Assembly: GCF_001465795.2 (NCBI RefSeq)
Contig: NZ_CP013659.2
Location: 62,001-126,000 of the forward strand
DNA: 64,000 nucleotides
Source: Planococcus rifietoensis
Lineage (GTDB): Bacteria; Bacillota; Bacilli; Bacillales_A; Planococcaceae
Reading direction: 5' to 3'
Shown piece after piece: positions 1 through 7,841 of this stretch; within the stretch, counting starts at the first letter, position 1, and each line of letters starts with the position of its first letter. A program made the position numbers and the translations under genes. Under the pieces are notes generated by a model, which worked only from the letters and a program-made list of their open reading frames with translations, was not told where the DNA came from and made no database searches.

Positions 1-480
1 GAAAACTACACGCGTACATTGTCAGTGGGTGGGCAAGGTGCGTCCATGCCACACCGTGATAACTACCTATCGCTTGATGAAACGTATAAGGACGTCTATG
101 GAGTACCACTTCTGCAACTGACCTATAACTTTACCGATCAGGATCGTGCGCTGCACAAATACCTTACGGAAAGAGCAGTTGAAATCATGGAGGAAATGGG
201 TGCTAAAACGGTTGTCGGCAGAGCACCGATTTCAGATTACGACATCGTTCCTTACCAAACGACACACAATACGGGCGGCACAATAATGGGTGGAGATCCT
301 GCAACGAGCGTCGTGAACAACTACTTGCAACATTGGGATATGGAAAACCTATTTGTTGTAGGCGCAGGGAATTTCGCGCACAACGGTGGCTATAACCCAA
401 CCGGAACAGTCGGTGCGCTGGCATATCGCTGTGCAGAAGGCATCATCAAATACAGCCAAGATGGCGGTTCTTTAGTTTAA
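1..480 (+). CDS. GMC family oxidoreductase, C-terminal part (cut by window edge)
   Basis: The reading frame is open from base 1, so the true start lies outside the window; about 159 C-terminal residues are visible. They match the C-terminal substrate domain of FAD-dependent glucose-methanol-choline oxidoreductases: THNTGG carries the expected active-site His, and GGYNPTGTVGALAYR carries the matching Asn near the flavin. Family members oxidise sugars, gluconate or alcohols, and many bacterial ones are the large subunit of a membrane-bound dehydrogenase whose small subunit has a Tat signal. The stop lies 19 bp before tatA, which suggests one operon and a Tat-exported partner encoded to the left. 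The substrate cannot be told from this fragment. Confidence 0.85.
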   Translation, partial: ENYTRTLSVGGQGASMPHRDNYLSLDETYKDVYGVPLLQLTYNFTDQDRALHKYLTERAVEIMEEMGAKTVVGRAPISDYDIVPYQTTHNTGGTIMGGDPATSVVNNYLQHWDMENLFVVGAGNFAHNGGYNPTGTVGALAYRCAEGIIKYSQDGGSLV

Positions 481-499
481 ATTGTGAGGAGGAAAAGAT

Positions 500-727
500 A
501 TGGGTGGATTGGCTTCAATTGGTGTACCAGGCTTGATCATCATTTTGGTTATCGTATTGATTATTTTCGGGCCGAAAAAACTTCCGGAAATCGGCGGAGC
601 CGTCGGCAAGACTTTCTCGGAATTCAAACGTTCGACAAAAGGCTTGATGGACGACGATGATGAAGAGGACAAAGATAAAAAGGATAAAAAAGAAACAGTA
701 GAAACGAATAAAACCGAAAGTTTATGA
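500..727 (+). CDS. tatA: Sec-independent protein translocase TatA
   Basis: 75 residues with the TatA plan: one N-terminal membrane helix (about residues 6-22), the hinge [11 protein letters not shown], an amphipathic helix, then a very acidic and lysine-rich tail. TatA forms the pore that carries folded twin-arginine substrates across the membrane. The start has GAGGAGG 9 bp upstream. tatC begins 11 bp after the stop, so the two form a minimal Gram-positive TatA-TatC system. Its position behind a GMC oxidoreductase suggests dedicated export of a subunit of that enzyme; this part is inference. Confidence 0.95.
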   Translation: MGGLASIGVPGLIIILVIVLIIFGPKKLPEIGGAVGKTFSEFKRSTKGLMDDDDEEDKDKKDKKETVETNKTESL

Positions 728-737
728 AGGTGGTTAA

Positions 738-1625
738 ATGGATCCGTACGGAGAAAACAATCTGATCAGTCCCTTGCATAAGAAAAAGGCGAGCGAAGAT
801 CCGGCGGGACAGGAAAAGCAGAAAGCCGACTCCGGAACGGAACATGAAACCGGAGGCGTGCCTAAAGAGCCGACTCCGGGCGGGGGCCAAAAACCCCCAG
901 AAGAGCCGGAAGATCGAGTGGAGACCTTAGTCGACCATCTAGGGGATTTGCGAAAACAATTGATCAAAAGTTCCATCGTTTTCCTATTTTTCCTCTTGCT
1001 CGTCTTTTCCACTTTGAATTTTTGGTTTCCTTATGTGGTGAAGGGGAACGAACTGGTCATTCTCGGCCCGCTTGAAGTCGTGAAATTCTATACATCGATT
1101 TCTGCCACGATGGCGCTCGGCTTGTCGCTGCCGTTTTTGATCCATTTCATTTGGCAGTTCGTCAAACCCGGCCTCGAAGAAACCGAAGCGAGATTTCTTG
1201 GCTTGTATTCGCCGGTCATGCTGCTCTTGTTTGTATTCGGCGTCGCTTTCGGCTATTTCATCGTTAACCCGTTGAGTTATCAATTCCTGATTGGCCTCGG
1301 GGCAGCAAATTTCGATGTAATGATTTCAGCGAATGAATACGTCCATTTCTTGATTATGACGACGATTCCGCTTGGCTTATTGTTCGAAATGCCGATTTTG
1401 GCATTGTTCTTGTCATCGATTGGCGTCTTGACGTCTGGGTCGATGAAGAAGGTCCGGAAATGGTCGTATCTTGGCTTGGCGATTGTTTCCGCTTTGATCA
1501 CGCCGCCGGACTTTCTTAGCCAGCTGCTGGTTTTGATTCCGATGGCAGGATTATATGAAGCCAGCATTTATGTGGTGAAGAAAATGGAAGCACGGAACGA
1601 ACGCATGGAAGATACGACTGTATAA
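738..1625 (+). CDS. tatC: Sec-independent protein translocase TatC
   Basis: 295 residues. The TatC core, with six membrane helices, starts near residue 60 (VDHLGDLRKQL) and includes the typical FxPGL-type segment QFVKPGLEETEARF. TatC binds the twin-arginine signal peptide and recruits TatA. Before the core is a hydrophilic stretch of about 55 residues rich in Glu, Lys, Gly and Pro, longer than usual; whether it is a real N-terminal extension or the start lies further in is uncertain, but GAAGGTGG lies just ahead of this ATG. Last gene of the unit, followed by a strong terminator. Confidence 0.93.
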   Translation: MDPYGENNLISPLHKKKASEDPAGQEKQKADSGTEHETGGVPKEPTPGGGQKPPEEPEDRVETLVDHLGDLRKQLIKSSIVFLFFLLLVFSTLNFWFPYVVKGNELVILGPLEVVKFYTSISATMALGLSLPFLIHFIWQFVKPGLEETEARFLGLYSPVMLLLFVFGVAFGYFIVNPLSYQFLIGLGAANFDVMISANEYVHFLIMTTIPLGLLFEMPILALFLSSIGVLTSGSMKKVRKWSYLGLAIVSALITPPDFLSQLLVLIPMAGLYEASIYVVKKMEARNERMEDTTV

Positions 1626-1637
1626 TGGAATGAACAA

Positions 1638-1682
1638 GGGCTGACCCAAAACATCATGATATGATTTGGGCCAGCCCTTTTC
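1638..1682 (+). terminator. Rho-independent terminator after tatC
   Basis: Long inverted repeat (GGGCTGACCCAAA with TTTGGGCCAGCCC) followed by a T tract. It ends the GMC-tatA-tatC unit. Confidence 0.9.
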
Positions 1683-1715
1683 CTGTATCGCTTACTTGAA
1701 AAGGAGGACGTGAAA

Positions 1716-2183
1716 ATGCCGATGGAAATCAGAGAAATCGAAGACTTGCGCGAAGTGGATGCAATGGACCTTGTAGAAGAAAGTGAATCAGAAGGGTACC
1801 GTTTCCTGAGGAGGCTCGTCGATCAGTACGAGGACGGAAGCAATCGCTTCGATCAACAAGGTGAAGTATTGTATGGTGTGTTCGACCCTCATGGCAAATT
1901 GGTCGCAATCGGAGGATTGAACCGGGATCCTTATTCCACGAAAGAAGGAATCGGCAGGCTGCGGCGTATTTATATTGCGAAAGCTGTAAGAAGAGAAGGA
2001 ATCGGAACAAAATTATTGCAAGCGATCATCGATTTTGCCAAAGGCCAATTCAGTGAACTTGTGGTAAGGACGGATTCAGCTTCAGCGGATGCCTTTTACC
2101 GTGCGAATGGTTTCTCTGGAGACGTCGGCTTGCCGGATGTCACGCACCGGCTCGTTCTGGAGCAACACGCTGCTAAAAAATAA
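1716..2183 (+). CDS. GNAT family N-acetyltransferase
   Basis: 155 residues with the GNAT fold; the acetyl-CoA loop is seen as RREGIGTKLLQAII after the beta-4 segment RLRRIYIAKAV, and the C-terminal part ASADAFYRANGF is the usual beta-6 to helix-4 region. The substrate is unknown. I chose ATG 1716 rather than GTG 1710 because AAGGAGG ends at 1707, which leaves a normal 8 bp gap only for the ATG. The gene stands alone between the tatC terminator and the next unit. Confidence 0.85.
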   Translation: MPMEIREIEDLREVDAMDLVEESESEGYRFLRRLVDQYEDGSNRFDQQGEVLYGVFDPHGKLVAIGGLNRDPYSTKEGIGRLRRIYIAKAVRREGIGTKLLQAIIDFAKGQFSELVVRTDSASADAFYRANGFSGDVGLPDVTHRLVLEQHAAKK

Positions 2184-2342
2184 GGCCGATTTTCCAATCG
2201 AACGTTTTTGACATCATTCCTCAATTGAACGAACGGCTAAAAAGCCGTTTGCAGAATCACCTTTTCTTGTACAATGGAAGTCGGAGGGCTGCCATTTGGG
2301 AAAAGGTGATTTTTTTTTGAATTGCATCGGAGGTGGAAGAGA

Positions 2343-2849
2343 ATGCGTAAAGTGATTGTATCGGCGTATGACGAAAGATGGCCAAATGCGTTTGAAAATG
2401 CCGCAGCAGAAATTCGCAGCATGCTCGAATCCAACTGTCTGGATGTGCAGCATATCGGCAGTACCGCAGTGCCGGGAATTGCTGCCAAACCGGTGATTGA
2501 TTTGCTCGTGATCGTTTCTGATATAGAAGCTATAGACCGCTTTGAGGAGGATTTCCGAAAGCTCGGCTATCAAGCCAAAGGCGAAAACGGGCTGGCAGGG
2601 AGGCGTTATTATGAGCGAGGCGGCAATGAACGCACGCATCACGTCCATTGTTATGAACAAGGCAATCCCGAAATCTTGCGCCATTTGGCATTCCGGGATT
2701 TCTTGATGGTGAATCCGCAAGTTGCCGAAGCCTATGGTGAATTAAAGATGAAGTTAGCGAAGCAATACCCGTTGGACATCGAACAATACATAAATGGAAA
2801 ACAAGCGATGGTCCAGGAAATTGAGAAAAAGGCGATAGGAGAGATTTGA
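2343..2849 (+). CDS. GrpB/UPF0157 family protein (nucleotidyltransferase fold)
   Basis: 168 residues. The motif HIGSTAVPGIAAKPVIDLLV is the signature of the GrpB (UPF0157) family, which has a nucleotidyltransferase-like fold: GST plus the acidic IDLLV strand. RTHHVHC is also typical. The biochemical role of most members is not established; the family includes the C-terminal domain of some dephospho-CoA kinases. ATG 2343 is preferred over an in-frame TTG at 2322 because GGAGGTGG lies 6 bp ahead. The stop overlaps the start of the next gene by one base, so the pair is translationally coupled. Confidence 0.85.
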   Translation: MRKVIVSAYDERWPNAFENAAAEIRSMLESNCLDVQHIGSTAVPGIAAKPVIDLLVIVSDIEAIDRFEEDFRKLGYQAKGENGLAGRRYYERGGNERTHHVHCYEQGNPEILRHLAFRDFLMVNPQVAEAYGELKMKLAKQYPLDIEQYINGKQAMVQEIEKKAIGEI

Positions 2850-3262
2850 TGGAAATGGCGAATTGGAAAGGCGCTGCCGGCGTCTGTGTAAACGATCGAA
2901 ACGAAATTTTATTGGTGCTGATGAAAGCACCGGAAGAAGACAGCAAATGGTCGGTTCCCGCAAGCGGTATTGAAGCGGGCGAGACGCTCGAACAATGCTG
3001 TGAGCGTGAGTTCGAGGAAGTGACAGGGCTTACGGTCAAGGCGGGCGAACTCCTGAAGACGCGGGACGGTAATTACGAAGATGCTGCTGTATCATTTGAT
3101 TTGCATTATTTTCGGGTTGAAGTGACAGGCGGCGAACTAACCATCCCAAAAGAGGATTTTTTGATTGAAGATATCGCCTGGAAATCTATCGATGAAATTG
3201 AAAAGATCGATCTTGCCTACCCGGATGATTTGGAGCTTTTCAAATCGCTTGTTGCGGCTTGA
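2849..3262 (+). CDS. Nudix-fold protein with altered Nudix box
   Basis: 137 residues; the Nudix fold is clear from WKGAAGVCVND through the box GIEAGETLEQCCEREFEEV. Nudix enzymes hydrolyse nucleoside diphosphates linked to another moiety. The box departs from the consensus GX5EX7REUXEEXGU: the leading Gly is Ser (PAS instead of PGG) and the second Glu of the EE pair, a metal ligand in MutT, is Val (REFEEVTGL). The protein may be weakly active, changed in specificity or a non-catalytic sensor. It starts on the last base of the preceding stop codon, with AGGAGAG upstream. Confidence 0.8.
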   Translation: MEMANWKGAAGVCVNDRNEILLVLMKAPEEDSKWSVPASGIEAGETLEQCCEREFEEVTGLTVKAGELLKTRDGNYEDAAVSFDLHYFRVEVTGGELTIPKEDFLIEDIAWKSIDEIEKIDLAYPDDLELFKSLVAA

Positions 3263-3331
3263 GTTCAGCAGGATTTAAAAAATGAGGCTGGGGTAAAGAA
3301 CTACAAACGAATTTTTCGGGAGGGCGATCGC

Positions 3332-3508
3332 ATGGACAAGGAACGGAAAGACAAAGAAGGCGAGAAACTGCTGCCGGATGTGGAACCGAGACGCCATCAG
3401 CCACCTGACAAGGAATTGGATCCGATGCCGGACAGGGATTTGGAATACGAAGAAAACTCTAACGAAAAATACCGGGACCAGACACCGAATGACAACCAGA
3501 ATGACTAG
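3332..3508 (+). CDS. Small, highly charged hypothetical protein (58 residues)
   Basis: ATG 3332 to TAG 3508, with GGGAGG 8 bp upstream and a terminator straight after the stop, so it looks like a real small gene. The product begins MDKERKDKEGEKLLPDVE; it is dominated by Asp, Glu, Lys, Arg, Pro and Asn, has no membrane segment and no cysteine, and is probably disordered. I do not recognise a family. Confidence 0.6.
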   Translation: MDKERKDKEGEKLLPDVEPRRHQPPDKELDPMPDRDLEYEENSNEKYRDQTPNDNQND

Positions 3509-3516
3509 ATTAACCG

Positions 3517-3543
3517 GCCGCTTGTAATAGAGCGGCATTTTTT
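3517..3543 (+). terminator. Rho-independent terminator
   Basis: Short hairpin GCCGCT/AGCGGC followed by six T, directly after the 58-residue ORF. Confidence 0.75.
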
Positions 3544-3603
3544 ACGTGGTTTGGATAAGGAAGGTTTCGAAGCCTGTTCATCAGGAAGAAAAGGGGGAGA
3601 CTT

Positions 3604-4554
3604 ATGCCGCGGCATCAATTTGCGAATGCAGTATGGCAAGAGGAGAACGCGATGGAGTCGGCGGATTTCCGCCAACTGCTCACAGATAACCCGAAATTGC
3701 AGCAATGGATCGATCAGTCAAAAAGCTTAACCGTCAATATTCTTCATGCCGATACTTCCCAGCTCGACAGGGAAGTTTTATGGGGCTCATTGATTTATAA
3801 GCAAAGCCGTCATGCACGCGATGCACAGGATGTCTTTCATTTTTACGTATCTTCGGAGCTATTGGTAACGAGCACGCTTGATTTTGAGGAAGACTTGGAT
3901 ATGCCGAGGCATTTGATGATTCAACAAATGGAAGTTGCAGAATCGCCGATCGAAGTGATGATGATCTTACTCTGGGGCATGGTCGGTTCGGTGTTGCATA
4001 AAATCGACGGGTTTGAAGAGCGTCTTCATCACTTGCTATGGAATATCAAAGAACATAATAACCGGAAAACCTTGGAAAGCATCGAGGAAGTGCGTCACGA
4101 AATCTTGTTATGGAAGCATTTGATCATGGGGTTCCGGGAAATTAGCATGGCAATTGAAGAAACCTTCGGTGGAGATATCCATGAAGGTAGAGAATATAAG
4201 CGGACCGCTAAGCGGATTGATCGCTGTGTCATGCTCGTTGAATCTTATGAAGATGAAATCAGGAACATGGTCGATATGGAAAATGTCGTCGCCAATTACC
4301 GCGGCAACGAAATTGTCAAAACGCTGACAGTGCTCACAACTTTGTTCACGCCGGTCATGGCGTGGGGCGCTTTATGGGGCATGAATTTCCGTATAATGCC
4401 GGAGCTTGATTTAAGATACGGTTATGTAATGTCGATTGCTGTCATCCTGATTTCTACATTTATGCTTTATTTGTACTTCAAACAAAAAGGCTGGACGGGC
4501 GACATTCTCCGTTCGATCGATAACAAAGGCAAAGAAAAACAAAGGCAGGACTGA
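3604..4554 (+). CDS. CorA family divalent metal (Mg2+) transporter
   Basis: 316 residues with the CorA plan: a large soluble N-terminal part, a long helical stretch (about residues 150-245), then two C-terminal membrane helices. The first ends in the ion-filter motif GMN (WGALWGMNFRIMPEL). CorA pentamers let Mg2+, Co2+ or Ni2+ enter. The start at 3604 has AAGGGGGAG ahead; a second in-frame ATG at 3652 (MESADFRQ) also has AGAGGAG upstream, so the first 16 residues are uncertain. The stop lies inside the terminator hairpin shared with the converging gene. Confidence 0.88.
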   Translation: MPRHQFANAVWQEENAMESADFRQLLTDNPKLQQWIDQSKSLTVNILHADTSQLDREVLWGSLIYKQSRHARDAQDVFHFYVSSELLVTSTLDFEEDLDMPRHLMIQQMEVAESPIEVMMILLWGMVGSVLHKIDGFEERLHHLLWNIKEHNNRKTLESIEEVRHEILLWKHLIMGFREISMAIEETFGGDIHEGREYKRTAKRIDRCVMLVESYEDEIRNMVDMENVVANYRGNEIVKTLTVLTTLFTPVMAWGALWGMNFRIMPELDLRYGYVMSIAVILISTFMLYLYFKQKGWTGDILRSIDNKGKEKQRQD

Positions 4555-4571
4555 TTTCAGTCCTGCCTTTG
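4541..4571. terminator. Bidirectional terminator between converging genes
   Basis: Near-perfect palindrome: AAAGGCAGGACTGA pairs with TCAGTCCTGCCTTT. It has A and T flanks on both sides and overlaps the stop of the CorA gene, so it serves both strands. Confidence 0.85.
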
Positions 4572-4883
4572 TCATTTCGGTTTGTCTTTTTTCAGTTCCT
4601 CGAGCAGTTCGGTGTAGCGATGCAAGTCACGGTCGTCGTATTTGCCAATATAATTGATCAGCATTTCCTCGACATCCCGCCGTTGACGTTCGGCTGCGAT
4701 GAGTTTTTCTTTCATTGACTTCTGCTTCCAAAGTATTGTATCTTCCACGTCTTCCATTTTGTTCAGCATATCGATTTCTGCGAGCAGTACCAATGCGGCG
4801 TTCTTTTTCTCTTCATACTTTTTCAATGCCTTGTCAATTTTCCGCGTGTCGTTCTCATAGGTCATATTGGAATACATCGACAT
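4572..4883 (-). CDS. Hypothetical coiled-coil protein
   Basis: 103 residues, almost entirely helical and rich in Lys, Glu, Leu and Met, with heptad-like spacing from about residue 15 to 75 (KIDKALKKYEEKKNAALVLL and on). No membrane segment, cysteine or recognised motif. Reading the minus strand, GGAGGAGGAG lies just before two in-frame ATGs; the inner one (base 4883) has a proper 7-base gap, the outer (4889) almost none, so I use 4883. I do not recognise the family. Confidence 0.65.
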   Translation of the reverse strand: MSMYSNMTYENDTRKIDKALKKYEEKKNAALVLLAEIDMLNKMEDVEDTILWKQKSMKEKLIAAERQRRDVEEMLINYIGKYDDRDLHRYTELLEELKKDKPK

Positions 4884-4954
4884 ATGCATGCTCCTCCTCC
4901 GCCGTTTATACTCTTACATTAACAGGTATTAGAATATTCTGTCTATAATAATAG

Positions 4955-5000
4955 GCAAAAAGATGGCGGAAATTCTCCTCATTATGGAGTGCTTTCCGCC
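4955..5000 (-). terminator. Terminator for the HxlR-type regulator
   Basis: On the minus strand GGCGGAAA and TTTCCGCC can pair across about 20 bases, followed by a T-rich run. The hairpin includes the stop codon of the regulator gene. Confidence 0.6.
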
Positions 5001-5317
5001 TTCTCTGCAGTCTCTATCCAATTTTGTGACCAGCGTTCGATTTCCTTCATGACCGGCTGCAGCGAAGCGCCTTTTTCAGTCAACGAATATTCAATCCGCA
5101 CAGGCGTTTCGGGATAGACGATGCGTTCGACCAAACCGTCTCCTTCAAGCGTTTTCAGCCGTTCGGACAGGAGGCGGCCACTGATCCCGATTTCTTCCGT
5201 TAATTGGCCAAAACGTTTGGAGCCATCCATCAATTGATAGATGATCAGGCCTGTCCAGCGCTGTCCCAATAAGGAAATAGCTGCTTCAAACCGTGGGCAA
5301 ATTTCCTGGCTTTTCAT
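4982..5317 (-). CDS. HxlR family transcriptional regulator (YodB/CatR-like)
   Basis: 111 residues, a single winged-helix domain of the HxlR type: CPRFEAAISLLGQRWTGLII, then GISGRLLSERLKTLE as recognition region and the wing VRIEYSLTEKG. The conserved Cys7 is at the place used by YodB and CatR of Bacillus subtilis to sense quinones and other electrophiles by thiol modification. It is transcribed away from a CatE-like dioxygenase, and a dyad-rich promoter lies between them, so it most likely represses that gene and itself. ATG 5317 is chosen over GTG 5323 because AAGGAG is then 8 bp away. Confidence 0.88.
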   Translation of the reverse strand: MKSQEICPRFEAAISLLGQRWTGLIIYQLMDGSKRFGQLTEEIGISGRLLSERLKTLEGDGLVERIVYPETPVRIEYSLTEKGASLQPVMKEIERWSQNWIETAEKAESTP

Positions 5318-5377
5318 GGTCACCGCTCCTTTTTCTTCATAATAGCATATCCATAAAAGAATTAAAAAACAGATGAC

Positions 5378-5422
5378 TTGACGTAACTAGGTTATTAAAA
5401 TAAAATTAGTTACAAATAGTAA
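5378..5422 (+). promoter_or_regulatory. SigA-type promoter with HxlR operator dyads
   Basis: TTGACG (5378-5383), 17 bp, TAAAAT (5401-5406). A perfect 7-bp inverted repeat, GTAACTA (5383-5389) and TAGTTAC (5407-5413), brackets the -10 box, and a second dyad TTAC-AAATA-GTAA (5410-5422) covers the start-site region. Repression by the divergently encoded HxlR protein is inference from position and symmetry. Confidence 0.7.
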
Positions 5423-5440
5423 GTGGATGGAGGAGTTATC

Positions 5441-6289
5441 ATGAGTTTTCATCAAAAGCCTGTGCATTATGTCGAAAGCCTAGCATTGAAAGTTTTGGAT
5501 TTGAAAGGGATGAGTCGTTTCTATACGGAAGTGTTGGGGTTTGAAACCATCGAAGAAAAGGAAAACGAGACCGTTCTCGGGGTAAGCGGGCAAGAAATTC
5601 TGACGCTTCAATCCGCGCCGGAGTTCAAGGCGAAAGCCGGCCGCTTTGCCGGATTGTATCATTTCGCGGTACTATTGCCCGACCGGAAAGAACTCGGCAA
5701 AATATTGCTCCATCTTCATGAGTTACAGATTCCGATCGGTTCTTCCGATCATCAAGTGAGCGAAGCTTTGTACCTGTCGGATCCTGAAGGGAACGGCATC
5801 GAAATCTACCGCGACCGCGAACCCGGTGAATGGGAATGGCGCGGAGACCAAGTGCATATGACGGTCGATCCGCTCGATGTTCAGGAAGTCGCACAAGCAT
5901 CAAATGGCGAGAAATGGAGCGGCATGCCAGCGGGCACTGTGCTTGGGCATATTCATCTCCATGTCTCGGATCTCCAGGCAGCGCACGACTTCTATACCGG
6001 GGCGATCGGCTTTGGCCTGGTCGCGAACCTTGGCAATCAAGCGCTGTTCGTCTCGGACGGAAACTATCACCATCATATCGGATTGAATATCTGGAACGGC
6101 ACAGGCATTCCGGCTTTGCCGGATCAGACGGCAGGACTCGCGCATTACGTCATCCGTGTCGCAGATGAACAAGCACAAAATGCCATGCGCGACCGCTTGC
6201 AGGCATACGGCGCTGACATTCACGTGGACGGTGCGGCGTTGGAGACAGCTGACCCATCCGGCAACCGCATTCGTATTTTAACTGCATAA
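5441..6289 (+). CDS. catE: VOC family catechol-2,3-dioxygenase-like protein (CatE-like)
   Basis: 282 residues made of two vicinal-oxygen-chelate modules (about 10-130 and 168-282). The segments GLYHFAVLLPDRKELG, SEALYLSDPEGNGIEIY, GHIHLHVSDL and YHHHIGLNIW are very like B. subtilis CatE, an extradiol dioxygenase that protects from catechol. The two metal His of the second module are present (HLHV, HHIG), but the last ligand position, usually Glu, reads Arg in DPSGNRIRI; the first module keeps Glu. ATG 5441 follows GGAGGAG by 5 bp. Divergent from an HxlR repressor, which fits electrophile-induced expression. The symbol is by resemblance only. Confidence 0.82.
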   Translation: MSFHQKPVHYVESLALKVLDLKGMSRFYTEVLGFETIEEKENETVLGVSGQEILTLQSAPEFKAKAGRFAGLYHFAVLLPDRKELGKILLHLHELQIPIGSSDHQVSEALYLSDPEGNGIEIYRDREPGEWEWRGDQVHMTVDPLDVQEVAQASNGEKWSGMPAGTVLGHIHLHVSDLQAAHDFYTGAIGFGLVANLGNQALFVSDGNYHHHIGLNIWNGTGIPALPDQTAGLAHYVIRVADEQAQNAMRDRLQAYGADIHVDGAALETADPSGNRIRILTA

Positions 6290-6292
6290 AAA

Positions 6293-6323
6293 AATCCCCG
6301 AGACCAAGGTGTCTCGGGGATTT
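6293..6323. terminator. Bidirectional terminator
   Basis: AATCCCCGAGAC pairs with GTCTCGGGGATT, with A-rich and T-rich flanks. It lies between the CatE-like gene and the converging small ORF. Confidence 0.88.
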
Positions 6324-6328
6324 CTGCA

Positions 6329-6574
6329 TTAAGGTGCCGGGCACGAAGCGGATGCATCCGCATATAATAAGGTTTGTGTGGAACGTCCAGGCGCAACGGC
6401 TTGCTGGACATTGCCCGTTTGTTCGGGCATCAGGTTATCTCTTGTTTCCGTATAAGCCTGGAGCCGTTCCTGGTTTTGCCAGTCTTCAAAAGGTTCATTA
6501 TAAAAGCCCAATAGGATCAATCCGCAAAATACGGCAATCAATGTGATGCCAAGTAACGAAAGGAAACCTTTCAT
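6329..6574 (-). CDS. Small hypothetical single-pass membrane protein
   Basis: 81 residues: a hydrophobic helix at about residues 4-24 followed by a polar tail with PFEDWQNQERLQAYTETRDNL. The tail ends in Ala/Ser-rich sequence with one Cys (SCPAP). No lipobox or known domain. It sits 5 bp from a bidirectional terminator, which supports transcription on this strand, but its ribosome site is weak (GGCGGG). Not recognised. Confidence 0.5.
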   Translation of the reverse strand: MKGFLSLLGITLIAVFCGLILLGFYNEPFEDWQNQERLQAYTETRDNLMPEQTGNVQQAVAPGRSTQTLLYADASASCPAP

Positions 6575-6700
6575 GATTCAATCCCGCCTTCTCATAGATG
6601 CTGGTATTAAGAACGCAAACCGTTCGGAAAAGGTTCCCGGTTGAAGAAATCGCAAAGACTGAGATACTTATAAGTAAGCAGACATACGGGAGGGGAAACC

Positions 6701-7771
6701 ATGATTTCATTGAATACAGACATTTGCCGCTTGCTCGGGATCGAGTATCCGATCATCCAGGCAGGAATGGCGGGCGGCCCGACCACTGCCGAACTGGTAG
6801 CGGTAGTTTCGGAAGCCGGAGCCCTGGGGACGCTAGGCGCTGCCTATTTGACGCCTGGCAAGCTGAGAGAAGACATTATGGAGATACGCAAACGGACCAA
6901 TAAGCCATTTGCAGTCAATTTATTCGCGCCCGTGCCAAAAGATGATTTCTCGCGCATCGATGAAGTGAAACTAGCGCTGCAGCCGATCTACGAGGAGCTG
7001 GCAATTGACGGCAAAAGCGCTGAATACAGCTCTCCGGATCACGGGGAAGAGCTGTTCCGCATTTGCCTTGAAATGAATGTGCCGATCATCAGTACAGCAT
7101 TCGGTTCGCTGTCGCCTGAGCACATGGCAGAAGCCAAAGCGCAAGGTGTCACCATCATCACCATGGCGACGACAGTCAGTGAAGCAATGAAAGCGCAGGA
7201 AGCAGGAGCCGACGCTATCGTGGCACAAGGCAACGAAGCGGGAGGGCACCGTGGCAGCTTTTCGTTCGATCGCCATCCAATGGGTGCACAGGTCGGCTTG
7301 ATGGCACTGCTTCCACAAATTGCAGACGCTGTGGATGTGCCGGTTATCGCGGCTGGTGGCATCGCGGACGGTCGAGGGTTAGTGGCATCGCTCACGCTCG
7401 GCGCACAAGCCGTTCAAGTCGGAACGCGTTTTGTTGCAGCGAAGGAATCGGGTGCGCATCGGGCATACAAGCAAGCGATCTTCGAAAGCGATGAAGAAAG
7501 CACCGTCGTGACGAAAAGTTTCTCAGGACGCCCGGCACGCGGCATCAAAAATTATTTCATCGAACAATTCGAATCATCGGGAACCAAACCGCTGCCATTT
7601 CCGTCCCAAAATACAGTAACAAAAGAAATACGCGGAGCAGCGGCAAAAGCCGACAATCCGGAATTCATGTCGTTATGGGCAGGACAGGCAACAAGAGGTA
7701 TGACGCAGGAAGAAGGCGCGGCGGAAATCGTCTCTTCCATGATGGATCAAGCACATGCGCTCTTGCGGTAA
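6701..7771 (+). CDS. Nitronate monooxygenase-like FMN-dependent oxidoreductase
   Basis: 356 residues, a TIM-barrel flavoprotein of the nitronate monooxygenase (2-nitropropane dioxygenase) family. It starts with the typical LGIEYPIIQAGMAGG and has QGNEAGGHRG, with the catalytic-type His, then VPVIAAGGIADGRG and LGAQAVQVGTRF, which bind FMN phosphate. Members oxidise alkyl nitronates, and several act as NAD(P)H:quinone reductases. The start is preceded by GGGAGGGG. No partner gene is adjacent. Confidence 0.9.
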   Translation: MISLNTDICRLLGIEYPIIQAGMAGGPTTAELVAVVSEAGALGTLGAAYLTPGKLREDIMEIRKRTNKPFAVNLFAPVPKDDFSRIDEVKLALQPIYEELAIDGKSAEYSSPDHGEELFRICLEMNVPIISTAFGSLSPEHMAEAKAQGVTIITMATTVSEAMKAQEAGADAIVAQGNEAGGHRGSFSFDRHPMGAQVGLMALLPQIADAVDVPVIAAGGIADGRGLVASLTLGAQAVQVGTRFVAAKESGAHRAYKQAIFESDEESTVVTKSFSGRPARGIKNYFIEQFESSGTKPLPFPSQNTVTKEIRGAAAKADNPEFMSLWAGQATRGMTQEEGAAEIVSSMMDQAHALLR

Positions 7772-7797
7772 TACGGCTCGAGTTTCCTGTTTCTGCG

Positions 7798-7806
7798 TGC
7801 TATACT
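7798..7806 (+). promoter_or_regulatory. Extended -10 promoter element
   Basis: TGCTATACT, an extended -10 box with no good -35, 35 bp before the DUF368 gene. Confidence 0.45.
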
Positions 7807-7841
7807 GTTAAAAGTGATTTTGAAACGAGGAGATTGAACGA

